DNA of 64,000 nucleotides from assembly GCF_040459645.1 (NCBI RefSeq), contig NZ_JARVHQ010000003.1, forward strand, positions 176,331 to 240,330, read 5' to 3'. The notes under the pieces were generated by a model that was not told where the DNA came from, did not search any database, and was given only the letters and a program-made list of their open reading frames with translations. How positions within the stretch are numbered: the first letter of the stretch is position 1; every line of letters begins with the position of its first letter. Shown here one piece after another: positions 26,470 through 34,662 of this stretch. Made by a program: the position numbers and the translations under genes. This DNA comes from Bacillus cereus group sp. RP43 (lineage in GTDB: Bacteria; Bacillota; Bacilli; Bacillales; Bacillaceae_G).

Positions 26470-26507
26470 AATTCCTGCACCTCCGGGTGGTTTTGCTCGC
26501 AAAACGC

Positions 26508-26565
26508 AAAAAGACCCCAATACACGCACACGTCCCCTAAGGACATGGCGCATATTGAGGTCTTC
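26508..26565 (-). terminator. leader terminator (attenuator) of the secretion operon
   Basis: On the minus strand AAGACCTCAATA pairs with TATTGGGGTCTT and is followed by TTTGCG. An inner stem GTCCTTAGGGGAC-like closes it. It lies between the promoter at 26622-26650 and the first ribosome site (about 26480), so it can abort transcription of the whole operon. Confidence 0.8.
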
Positions 26566-26621
26566 TCTTATATGCGAACTGATAAATTTTTTATTTTATT
26601 GTTAAATCTTATTACGTTTAT

Positions 26622-26650
26622 ATTATAGCAATACGATTTTAAAAATACAA
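26622..26650 (-). promoter_or_regulatory. sigma-A promoter of the secretion operon
   Basis: TTGTAT (complement of 26645-26650), 17-bp spacer, TATAAT (complement of 26622-26627). The expected start site is about 26615, giving a leader of roughly 145 nt that contains the terminator. Confidence 0.75.
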
Positions 26651-26708
26651 GTCCTTATTGACCAAAAAAAATAAAAGCTAAATAGACGATTCCTTTTCTA
26701 TTTTACTT

Positions 26709-26906
26709 TTATTGCTTCTTATTATCTTTGTTTGGATCGTACCATACCATTTGAATTTGAAATATATCACTGTCCTTAAGACCTAAAACATTCATTTCTT
26801 CTTTAAATGAGCGCCATGGTTCTATTTTTATTGATTTCGTACTTTTGTCTCTAAGCGTATACACATGTACATAATACGCTTCATTTTTCTTTTGTTTACA
26901 TAATAA
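26709..26906 (-). pseudogene. remnant of a small gene
   Basis: A minus-strand frame without a start codon encodes EAYYVHVYTLRDKSTKSIK and WRSFKEEMNVLGLKDSDIFQ and ends at 26709. It reads like the C-terminal part of a real protein whose 5' end is lost. No family recognised. The surrounding 26650-27198 has no intact gene. Confidence 0.35.
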
Positions 26907-27198
26907 CCTCTATTTTACTGCAGTATAACAAATCATATATCTATATAAAAATTACATAATTAATAATTGCATTACGAGAAAATACACATTGATTAGTTAC
27001 CCGTTTCGTTTCTCTTTAGTTATAAATTATAACGAGAGAACTTCACCACTTTTTATTCGCTTCCTTGCGATAATTGTTTGGACATATAAAACTACCCCTA
27101 CTTTCACTTTGTTTAGAAGTGAAAGCAGGTGGCATAGTACTTTTTCCTAAAATGAACGGTGAAGATATGAATCGTGAGGTATGTTTTAAATAAATTGA

Positions 27199-27378
27199 AC
27201 GGACATTGAAAATGTGCTTGATGAAAATGAACGCAATTTAATAGAAATGAAGTATCTAGGGAATCGAAAGGTGAATGATTCGGTTGTGTATAACGAGCTG
27301 ATGATGAAACGTGGTCCGTTTTATGAGAAGAAAAAAGTAGTTATCCGCTTGATAGTTACTGCTTTAGGAATTATATAA
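27199..27378 (+). pseudogene. ArpU-like phage regulator remnant
   Basis: The plus-strand frame reads ENVLDENERNLIEMKYLGNR, then VYNELMMKRGPFYEKKKVVI and ends at a TAA at 27376-27378. This resembles the C-terminal sigma-like region of ArpU family phage late-gene regulators. Upstream, stops break the frame (27187, 27195), so it is a fragment. It indicates past prophage or transposon material between the secretion operon and the exosporium gene. Confidence 0.5.
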
Positions 27379-27549
27379 ATGGGGTTTTATCTTAATGAAA
27401 ATGAGATTATGGACTTTTATGCTGTTGAAATAGATTAATATTTGATTCGTGCAATTGGTTCTACTCTCACTTTGTCATATAACAGAGTTTTTTCTATAGA
27501 ATATATCTCTTAATTTGCAATTTACATTATTAATATACCATTCTAATTT

Positions 27550-30500
27550 TTACCGTACTAAAATCATTATTTGATTTGATCCTGTACGTTTCATAACACG
27601 ATATCCGTTAGTTGTTGCTGTTGCGATTCCCTCATTATTTGATTTGCAATAGTTGCCTACTTGACAAGTACCATCATCACGAACAAGTAGCTTCCCGACT
27701 AAACCTACAGCTACCCATTCAGGTCTAGTTAGTCTTGAACTACAAGGGATATTTGGGTCCCATGCTGGATTGAGTTTTTTCTTTGTTTCTATGCGTTCGG
27801 GCATAATCATATTTCCTTCATTATCTTTTATGGCTTCTACGACAACCTCTTCGTATATTTCACGATTCCATTCATCTAGTAAGTATTTAGAGCATGTAGG
27901 ATCTTGAGTATCCGCTAAAATTCCAGGGCGAGAACTTGTAATTCCTACGATATAATCATCATTTGCATTAGCTTTTCTTACTTTATCACTTGCGCCGTCA
28001 AAAGTAACAAAATATCCAACGTCAATTGGTTGACCATCAATTGTTTCAAACATTTCAGCATAGTCACACGCACCAGCCGCTGTTATATATGCACTAGCTG
28101 TTACGGTACTATCGAAACAAGCAGATCCATTATTTAAAATTTTTGCAACTACACCAGTAATGTCACATTGAGCTGCACCATTGACTAGATACCAAGAGAA
28201 TGGAAGGTCTACTGCAGGGTTAGGACCTCCACTTTGACCCATAACATGGACACCAGCTAAACCATTTGCACATGTCGCTAATCCTTCTGTATGAGAAAAA
28301 TCACCATCCGCAATTGTAAGGGAACCTTCGGCATGAGATGCTTCGCCACTTGCTATTGTAGAGAGTCCTTCGGCATGAGAAACTCCGCCACTTGCTATTG
28401 AACCAGCCCCTTCTGCATGAGAAGCGCCGCCACTTGCTGTAGTTCTCGACCCTTCCGCATGAGCTGCAACCTCACTCGCCCTTGTAAAAGTCCCTTCCGC
28501 ATGGGAGTACGAAGCGTTTGCAACTGTAGATTGCCCTTCCGCATGAGAAAATTGCCCACTTGCAATTGTACCACCCCCTTCCGCATGAGAAGTATCGCCA
28601 CTCGCAATTGTAAAAAAGCCTTCCGCATGTGAATTACTTCCAATGGCAGCTGTACCATCCCCCTCTGTATGCGAGGCGAATCCACTTGCAATTGTATTAC
28701 GCCCTTCCGCATGAGAAGTATCGCCACTCGCAGTTGTAGATCGCCCTTCCGCATGTGAAGTAAAACCACTCGCCACTGTAAGAAAACCTTCCGCATGTGA
28801 AATACTGCCACTTGCAGTTGTAGATCGCCCTTCCGCATGTGAAGGAAAACCACTCGCAACCGTAAGAAAACCTTCTGCATGAGAGGTAGTTCCACTTGCA
28901 ATTGTACCCCTCCCTTCCGCATGAGAGGTATCGCCACTCGCAATTGTAAAATCACCTTCCGCATGAGATGCAATTCCACTTGCTTCTGTACTTTCCCCTT
29001 CGGCATGAGAGATATCGCCACTTGCCACTGTAAGAGAACCTTCCGCATGAGATGCAAACCCACTTGCTTCAAAACTATCACCTTCCGCATGAGATGCATC
29101 CCCACTTGCCACTGTAAGAGAACCTTCCGCATGAGATGCAAACCCACTTGCTTCAAAACTATCACCTTCCGCATGAGAGAAATCACCACTCGCGATTGTG
29201 TTCCCCCCTTCCGCATGAGAAACAAACCCACTCGCGATTGTGTTCCCTCCTTCCGCATGAGAAGTAAACCCACTCGCAGTTGTAGATCGCCCTTCCGCGT
29301 GAGAAATATCGCCACTCGCGATTGTGTTCCTCCCTTCAGTATGGGAGGCAATTCCACTTGCTTCAGTAGTATCACCTTCGGCATGAGAGGTATCGCCACT
29401 CGCGATTGTATTCCCTCCTTCAGTATGGGAGGCAATTCCACTTGCAGTTGTAGATTGCCCTTCCGCATGAGAAAAATTTCCACTCGCGATTGTGCTCCTC
29501 CCTTCAGTATGGGAGGCAATTCCACTTGCAGTTGTAGATTGCCCTTCTGCATGAGAAAAATCGCCACTCGCGATTGTGTTTCCCCCTTCAGTATGGGAGG
29601 CAATTCCACTTGCTTCAGTAGTATCACCTTCGGCATGAGAGGTATCGCCACTCGCAATTGTAAGAGAACCTTCCGCATGAGACGCAAATCCACTTGCTTC
29701 TGTCCTAGCACCTTCCGCATGGGAAATATCGCCACTCGCAATTGTAAGAGAACCTTCCGCATGGGACCTCTGTCCACTCGCTAAGCTACTACTTCCTTCC
29801 GCATGGGAACCTGATCCACTCGCAATTGTATCAGTACCTTCCGCGTGTGAGCCATCTCCAAGGGCTCGTGTAAAAGAACCTTCCGCATGGGAGACAAACC
29901 CACTAGCTTCAGTAGTATCACCTTCCGCATGAGAAAAGTCTCCGCTCGCGTTGGTAATAAAACCTTCCGTATGAGAATAGCTTCCACTCGCGTTGGTAGA
30001 AAAACCTTCTGCATGAGAAAAGTCTCCACTTGCTATGCTAGAACCTTCTGCATGAGAGCCATCTCCACTTGCCCGGCTACTACTGCCTTCCGCATGTGAA
30101 CTATTTCCACTTGCGAGTGTTCCAGAACCTTCTGCATGAGAAGCGAATCCACTAGCAATTGTATCAGTACCTTCCGCGTGTGAGCCATCTCCATTTGCTT
30201 GAGTACGCATCCCTTCTGAGTGAGAGGCAATGGCATTAGCTACGGTTTGACTACCTTCCGCATGGGAACAATCTCCATTTGCGACTGAGCAACAACCTTC
30301 GCCATGAGAACAATCCCCGTTTGCTTCTGTGCCACATCCTTCCGCGTGTGAGCAATCTCCATTTGCTGTCGTACCACATCCTTCTGCGAATGAACAATCT
30401 CCATTTTCTACAGGGCTTCCTTCAAAGGAGCATTCTCCAATATTGCCAGCTACATCACAAACTAATGGTGGGGCAGGTGGGCCGGTTGGGCCAGTGGATC

Positions 30501-30687
30501 CGGTCGGCCCAGTAGGTCCTGGTGGCCCATCAGGTGGTCCAGTGGGTCCGGTCGGTCCGGTGATGCCAGTCGGTCCAGTTGGAAACGTGAATGGTGGGAC
30601 AGGTGGGAATGTGGGGCCAATTAAACTTGGGTCTAGTGCAGCTCCATATAAGCTTTCATTCGAATCAAATTGATTTTCTTTTGACAT
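27550..30687 (-). CDS. exosporium-leader protein with SHAEG repeats and a peptidase G2 domain
   Basis: 1045 residues from the ATG at 30687 (GGAGG upstream); an earlier ATG seven codons upstream lacks a site. Order: exosporium leader LDPSLIGPTFPP (about residues 17-28, as in BclA), a short collagen-like GPTGPTG stretch (about 35-72), then about 50 tandem 14-residue units of the pattern SHAEGxxTxASGxx. The units are like the trimeric hep/Hag head repeats of YadA-type adhesins. A C-terminal peptidase G2 type domain (YAEMFETIDGQP, DDYIVGITSSRPG) follows; in phage tail and neck appendages this domain cuts itself off. Predicted to be a trimeric fibre on the spore surface. Placement on a conjugative plasmid is notable. 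Confidence 0.85.
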   Translation of the reverse strand: MSKENQFDSNESLYGAALDPSLIGPTFPPVPPFTFPTGPTGITGPTGPTGPPDGPPGPTGPTGSTGPTGPPAPPLVCDVAGNIGECSFEGSPVENGDCSFAEGCGTTANGDCSHAEGCGTEANGDCSHGEGCCSVANGDCSHAEGSQTVANAIASHSEGMRTQANGDGSHAEGTDTIASGFASHAEGSGTLASGNSSHAEGSSSRASGDGSHAEGSSIASGDFSHAEGFSTNASGSYSHTEGFITNASGDFSHAEGDTTEASGFVSHAEGSFTRALGDGSHAEGTDTIASGSGSHAEGSSSLASGQRSHAEGSLTIASGDISHAEGARTEASGFASHAEGSLTIASGDTSHAEGDTTEASGIASHTEGGNTIASGDFSHAEGQSTTASGIASHTEGRSTIASGNFSHAEGQSTTASGIASHTEGGNTIASGDTSHAEGDTTEASGIASHTEGRNTIASGDISHAEGRSTTASGFTSHAEGGNTIASGFVSHAEGGNTIASGDFSHAEGDSFEASGFASHAEGSLTVASGDASHAEGDSFEASGFASHAEGSLTVASGDISHAEGESTEASGIASHAEGDFTIASGDTSHAEGRGTIASGTTSHAEGFLTVASGFPSHAEGRSTTASGSISHAEGFLTVASGFTSHAEGRSTTASGDTSHAEGRNTIASGFASHTEGDGTAAIGSNSHAEGFFTIASGDTSHAEGGGTIASGQFSHAEGQSTVANASYSHAEGTFTRASEVAAHAEGSRTTASGGASHAEGAGSIASGGVSHAEGLSTIASGEASHAEGSLTIADGDFSHTEGLATCANGLAGVHVMGQSGGPNPAVDLPFSWYLVNGAAQCDITGVVAKILNNGSACFDSTVTASAYITAAGACDYAEMFETIDGQPIDVGYFVTFDGASDKVRKANANDDYIVGITSSRPGILADTQDPTCSKYLLDEWNREIYEEVVVEAIKDNEGNMIMPERIETKKKLNPAWDPNIPCSSRLTRPEWVAVGLVGKLLVRDDGTCQVGNYCKSNNEGIATATTNGYRVMKRTGSNQIMILVR
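28290..30410 (-). repeat. 42-bp tandem repeat array inside the fibre gene
   Basis: About 50 copies of a 42-bp unit encoding SHAEG-(4)-ASG-(2). The repeats keep several alternative frames open on both strands (for example 301 codons on the plus strand at 28879-29784). Those frames are by-products. Copy number is likely variable between isolates. Confidence 0.85.
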
Positions 30688-30909
30688 AATCCACCTCCAA
30701 TATTTCAACTCTTTACTAATACATGTAAATTACGAATGAAATATGAAAATACAAGGTTAATTAAAGCTTGTATTATTGTTGTTAAAAGAAAAATTAAATG
30801 AAAACACTATTTTATTAGTAAGTAGTTCGAAAGAAGGGTTTAAGAAGTGGTAATCTCCGAAAAAAAAGGGGACATTAAATGCTCTCAGGAAAATAATTAT
30901 GTACTAAAT

Positions 30910-30951
30910 AAAAAACAGGTACCTGTGTATAGTCACAATTACCTGTTTTTT
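30910..30951. terminator. bidirectional terminator
   Basis: AAAAAACAGGTA pairs perfectly with TACCTGTTTTTT around 18 bases. It lies just after the broken Rpn-type gene on the minus strand. Confidence 0.75.
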
Positions 30952-30962
30952 ATCATTTATAT

Positions 30963-31805
30963 CTACTCTTTATTTTTTAAAATCTCATTAACCTCTTCCA
31001 CACTTAATTCTACAACTTCGGCAACTTGTTCTATAGGTAACCCGATTTTAGTCATTTTGTGAATCATCTCTGTCTTAGTTGCTGTCCTAGCTTCTTTTGC
31101 AGATTTTTCTTCTGCCGTTTCAATTTCAGATATTCTATCTTTTATTGCCTTCTCTCTCGCCTCATATAAGCGTAAAAAATCCTTATCGCTACTTAATCGC
31201 TCCCAATCCTCTATCGCTTTTTTCAAAATTGGATCTTTTTCCATTGTTATCGCCTCCAGGATTGTTGTTAATCTCTCATCCTCATGCGCAGGAAATAATA
31301 ATAACCAACGCGCTAAGAATCTTCCCATGGATTCATTCGTTCTCCTTGCCATTCTTGAATCACTTTCGGAATTTCAAGAAAATGCAACTGCATATTTTCG
31401 GTAATGATACGTTTAGATTTTTTGTTCATCACCGTATTAACATTATGAAACTCTTGCTCTTCTGGAAATAGAATGGAATCCACTATATTAATACAAATTG
31501 TTGGTCTTAATTCCGTGTACTTCATCCCTTGAGTCATTTGGGAATAATACATGTCTGACCAGTAGAACAAAGAACGCTCTATCATATCTTTTTTGTCTCG
31601 AACTTGAATCTCTATATTAATTTTTATACCACTATTTAACGTGGCTCGCTAATCTAAAATAGACAATTTATCGTCCTTCTGCTCTCTTGGAAGATGCGGA
31701 TCATCTAAGTGTAAAGATGCAATTTCTTCATCGATAGATGATTGTAGTACCGCGTTAAGAAACCCAATTAATATATCTTCATTTCCTTCTACTCCAAATA
31801 AACGC
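30963..31805 (-). pseudogene. Rpn / PD-(D/E)XK nuclease family transposase, broken and interrupted
   Basis: Reading from 31805 down: GNEDILIGFLNAVLQ, ASLHLDDPHLPREQKDDKLS and ILD, an in-frame TAG, then GIKINIEIQVRDKKDMIERS, FYWSDMYYSQMTQGMKY. A frame change occurs between 31352 and 31313, after which the helical tail (EDERLTTILEAITMEKD, AEEKSAKEARTATKTEM) runs to 30963. The sequence is that of Rpn-type recombination-promoting nucleases. The N-terminus is cut at about 31808 by the IS200/IS605 end. So there are at least three lesions: a nonsense codon, a frameshift and a 5' truncation. Confidence 0.8.
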
Positions 31806-31945
31806 GTGAACTACCCGCCACTTAACGTCCTAACGGACTGTTTGAAGTGGGGGCTTCTCGGTTAGTCGTTACTTTTGATAGCTAACGAATGCGTCCTAAG
31901 ACAGCCGAGCTAATTCCCTTGTTCCAAAGGTTATTTTATTGCTAT

Positions 31946-33058
31946 TTATGCTAACGCTAATAGGCGTATTGCTTCATTTTTGATATTGATAGCTGCGTTA
32001 TAATCTCTATCGAGATTTACACCGCATATACAAGAATATACTCGTTCAGACAATGACATATTTTTTAGATTTCCACAACTGCTACATGTTTTTGTAGAAG
32101 GAAACCATTTGTCTATTTTCACAAGCTGTTTTCCTTGTTCATTTAGTTTATAAGCTAAGAAAGAAGTGAACATACCCCAACCATTATCAACAACACTTTT
32201 TCCAAAATGAAGTGATTGCGACATTCCTTTCATGTTTAGGTCTTCAATAGCTACAACATCAAAATGAGTAGCTAACTCTTTAGACTTATGATGAAGGAAG
32301 TTCTTACGTTGGTTCGCTACTTTTTCATGTAACTTAGCTATACGGATACGTTGTTTATCCCAACGAATAGAACCTTTTGTTCTTCTTGATAATACTCGTT
32401 GTGCCTTTGCTAATTGGTCTAATATTTTACGATAGAACTTAGGATAATTGGCTTTCTCACCCTCAGAACTAACGTATAATCCATCCATCGCAAAGTCTAA
32501 TCCAACAACTGTTTCTACTTTTTTTTTTACAATTTCTTTTTCGTATTCAGTCAAAATGGATACATAGTATTTACCGATGGATGACATGGAGATTGTACAT
32601 GACTTGATCATATGGTCTTGTGGTATTTCTCTATGTTGTTTGATACGTACCATTTTCAGTTTTGGTAATTTGATATGACCATTTAGCAACATAATATTTC
32701 CATTTACTACATTCGTTGTATAAGACTTTCTGTCTTTTTTGCTTTTGAATGTTGGGAAGTCATTTTGACCACTAAAGAAATTCTTATAGGCAGTTTGCAA
32801 GTTTAGTTGAGCATTTGCCAAAGCTAATGAATCAACTTCTTTCAACCACTCGAACTCTTTTTTGTATTTTGCAGGAGTAGGAAGCTTCTGTTTCTTTAGT
32901 TGTTCCTTATCACCTTTGTATTTTTCATATATTTCTTTACGTTCAGCCAACATTCTGTTATATACAAAGCGCACACAACCAAAAGTTTTACGCATAAGAT
33001 ATGCTTGTTCTCCCGTTGGATACAAACGAAATTTATAGGATTTATTATGCTTTGTCAT
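31946..33058 (-). CDS. tnpB: TnpB RNA-guided nuclease of the IS200/IS605 element
   Basis: 370 residues, about the family length. It has the N-terminal helix-turn-helix region (KFRLYPTGEQAYLMRKTFGC), then a split RuvC site: aspartate in VVGLDFAMDG, glutamate in VAIEDLNMKG and aspartate in NLDRDYNAAIN. The zinc-finger cysteines are in TCSSCGN and SCICG. All three catalytic residues are present, so it should be an active nuclease guided by RNA from the element's right end. It could keep the element at its donor site. tnpA is dead, so movement would need help in trans. Confidence 0.88.
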   Translation of the reverse strand: MTKHNKSYKFRLYPTGEQAYLMRKTFGCVRFVYNRMLAERKEIYEKYKGDKEQLKKQKLPTPAKYKKEFEWLKEVDSLALANAQLNLQTAYKNFFSGQNDFPTFKSKKDRKSYTTNVVNGNIMLLNGHIKLPKLKMVRIKQHREIPQDHMIKSCTISMSSIGKYYVSILTEYEKEIVKKKVETVVGLDFAMDGLYVSSEGEKANYPKFYRKILDQLAKAQRVLSRRTKGSIRWDKQRIRIAKLHEKVANQRKNFLHHKSKELATHFDVVAIEDLNMKGMSQSLHFGKSVVDNGWGMFTSFLAYKLNEQGKQLVKIDKWFPSTKTCSSCGNLKNMSLSERVYSCICGVNLDRDYNAAINIKNEAIRLLALA

Positions 33059-33069
33059 ATCATTTCACC

Positions 33070-33331
33070 TCACTTTCCACCTTGATTTTCAATATAATTC
33101 TTTACCACGTCTATTGGTGAACCACCAGTAGTTAGTAAGCAAAAACTTCTTGACCAAAACATCTCTTTCCAAAGTTTCTTTTTTACTTGTGGAAAATCTT
33201 TTTTTATGAGTCGAGAACTTGCGCTTTTATAAGCATTAATGAATTTTGTCATTTCTGTATTCGGATGTGCCTTGAACAAGATATGTACAAGGTCAACATC
33301 ATGATTCCACTCTACCAGTGTTATGTTTTAA
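33070..33331 (-). pseudogene. TnpA (Y1 HUH transposase), truncated and mutated
   Basis: Only the C-terminal ~85 residues remain: EWNHDVDLVHILFKAHPNTE, then FINAYKSASSRL, KKLWKEMFWSRSFCL and the tyrosine region VVKNYIENQ. The HUH motif reads LVH where the family has HVH, so the first metal-binding histidine is lost. An in-frame TAA lies upstream of this part and the N-terminus is missing. The tyrosine nucleophile is still present. The first usable ATG gives a 69-residue peptide that could not act alone. Confidence 0.75.
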
Positions 33332-33348
33332 TTATACATTACGAATTA

Positions 33349-34662
33349 TTAGATGGTACGAAAAACTGGCTTGTAAGAAGCTTGCATTGCATCATCCAGC
33401 CCTTTCCCTTGCGTTGGGTTCCATGCAGCTATGATTACGTTATAGCCCTCTTGCTTTAACTCTGTCGCAAACGCAATTAAGGCCGCTCTTACTTTTTCAT
33501 TCTCAACTAAGTCAGCGTCAAATGCTAAATACACATTTTCCACGCCCATATCTTTTAATACAGGCATAACGATTCTCCATGCATTTACACCTGGAATCGC
33601 AAGAACTGTTGTCCCTACGTTAGATATTTCTTCTTTATTTAGCCTTTGAGGAATTAAATCAGCAATCAAGTCCGCCTTCATCGGTCCCTCTGTAACCATC
33701 ACAGATTTTGTTTGATGCAGCGTACCAGATTTCCGATGTTTCAAATGTGAGCTTGGCACCGCTACATGTACAGGAAGTGGATTTTCACTACCTCCTGCAC
33801 CAGTCCCTTGATTTTTGTTTGCTGAAGAGATCCATAAGTATTTTTGACCTTTATGTATCTTTACAACAACTTTTTCCCCGTCGATTAATAACTCTTTATT
33901 TTTTCCTATCTGTAGTTTTCCTTCATAGATACAATCAGCATTTTTGGTTATTTTCACAACATTAGGCTGTTGGACTAGTTCGGCTTGTATACCTGTAGGT
34001 CCAGATTTCACATGAACAGAGTTCTTTACTTCATCTACACGAACTTGCCAACCAACAATTTGATTATGTTGGTTTCGGAACGGAATCATAATCCCTGGAA
34101 AACCTGCCATTAGGCGAAGAGAAAGTTGTCCTTTCTTCATTTCATAAAAACCGGGTATTCCCTGCCAACAATCTTTTTTGCCCATTTGTTTAAATAACTT
34201 CTCCCAAATACTTGTATACGTATTGTCATCCTCTAACTCAATTTGTTGCTTTAAGAAAGAACGATATTGACGTACCTGCACTTGTTCCTCAGTCATTTTT
34301 CTATCTTGAAGTAAATGTGTATGATGGTTCTCCTCTAATGGTATGAATTCAATTAAATTTCGATTAAATATATCTAATTCTTCATTACTACGCTTACTAT
34401 GCCCCTTTACCACATCTACATCTGGTAATTGATACTGTTTCTTACCATTTAGATAATGGATATAACTTGGATTGCTTGAATTTTTACCGTATACCCATTT
34501 GCTTTCTACACGGGTACATGCTACCTTCTCCTGCGAAACATGCAACATACAGTTTCCAATCCCATTGCAAATCGGGCATGGAACACGATAAAATTCCCAC
34601 CAACTACCTCTTGGATGTGCAGTTGTCAAACGAAACTGTCCTTTTTGTATGTTATAATTCAT
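33349..34662 (-). CDS. DUF3854/TOPRIM domain protein (primase-like)
   Basis: 437 residues; AAGGAG precedes the ATG, which overlaps the end of the upstream gene by 11 bp. The N-terminus has a C4 zinc-binding site (CPICNGIGNC...CTRV). The C-terminal half has a TOPRIM-like core: VMVTEGPMKADL (acidic metal site), TTVLAIPGVNAW and NVYLAFDADLVEN (second acidic site), as in DUF3854 proteins of plasmids and integrative elements. It is probably a primase-like or DNA-handling protein acting on transferred single strands. The last residues (KPVFRTI) abut the IS200/IS605 element, so the C-terminus may be changed by that insertion. Confidence 0.7.
   Translation of the reverse strand: MNYNIQKGQFRLTTAHPRGSWWEFYRVPCPICNGIGNCMLHVSQEKVACTRVESKWVYGKNSSNPSYIHYLNGKKQYQLPDVDVVKGHSKRSNEELDIFNRNLIEFIPLEENHHTHLLQDRKMTEEQVQVRQYRSFLKQQIELEDDNTYTSIWEKLFKQMGKKDCWQGIPGFYEMKKGQLSLRLMAGFPGIMIPFRNQHNQIVGWQVRVDEVKNSVHVKSGPTGIQAELVQQPNVVKITKNADCIYEGKLQIGKNKELLIDGEKVVVKIHKGQKYLWISSANKNQGTGAGGSENPLPVHVAVPSSHLKHRKSGTLHQTKSVMVTEGPMKADLIADLIPQRLNKEEISNVGTTVLAIPGVNAWRIVMPVLKDMGVENVYLAFDADLVENEKVRAALIAFATELKQEGYNVIIAAWNPTQGKGLDDAMQASYKPVFRTI

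Larger units (their letters stand above)
31812..33331 (-). mobile_element. IS200/IS605 family element with tnpB and a defective tnpA
   Basis: The right end (31812-31856) has the subterminal foldback typical of the family: CCACTT...AAGTGG with an inner GTCC...GGAC stem. Next come tnpB (minus) and a tnpA remnant upstream of it. There are no target duplications, as usual for single-strand transposition. It interrupts the Rpn-type gene on one side and touches the 3' end of the DUF3854 gene on the other. The stretch from the tnpB stop to the right end (31812-31945) is where the guide (omega) RNA of TnpB would be encoded. Confidence 0.75.

Noticed and set aside
28395..29777. Long open frame (460 codons, minus strand, other phase) inside the SHAEG fibre gene
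   Set aside because: By-product of the 42-bp repeat: the repeat length is a multiple of three, so any stop-free unit stays open. No ribosome site, and the fibre frame has leader, repeats and G2 domain.
28879..29784. 301-codon plus-strand frame opposite the fibre gene
   Set aside because: Same repeat effect. The product is a monotonous Arg/Cys/Thr-rich peptide with no start signal.
28290..30410. Regular repeats suggesting a CRISPR array
   Set aside because: Units are 42 bp, fully coding and without unique spacers between constant repeats; no cas genes nearby.
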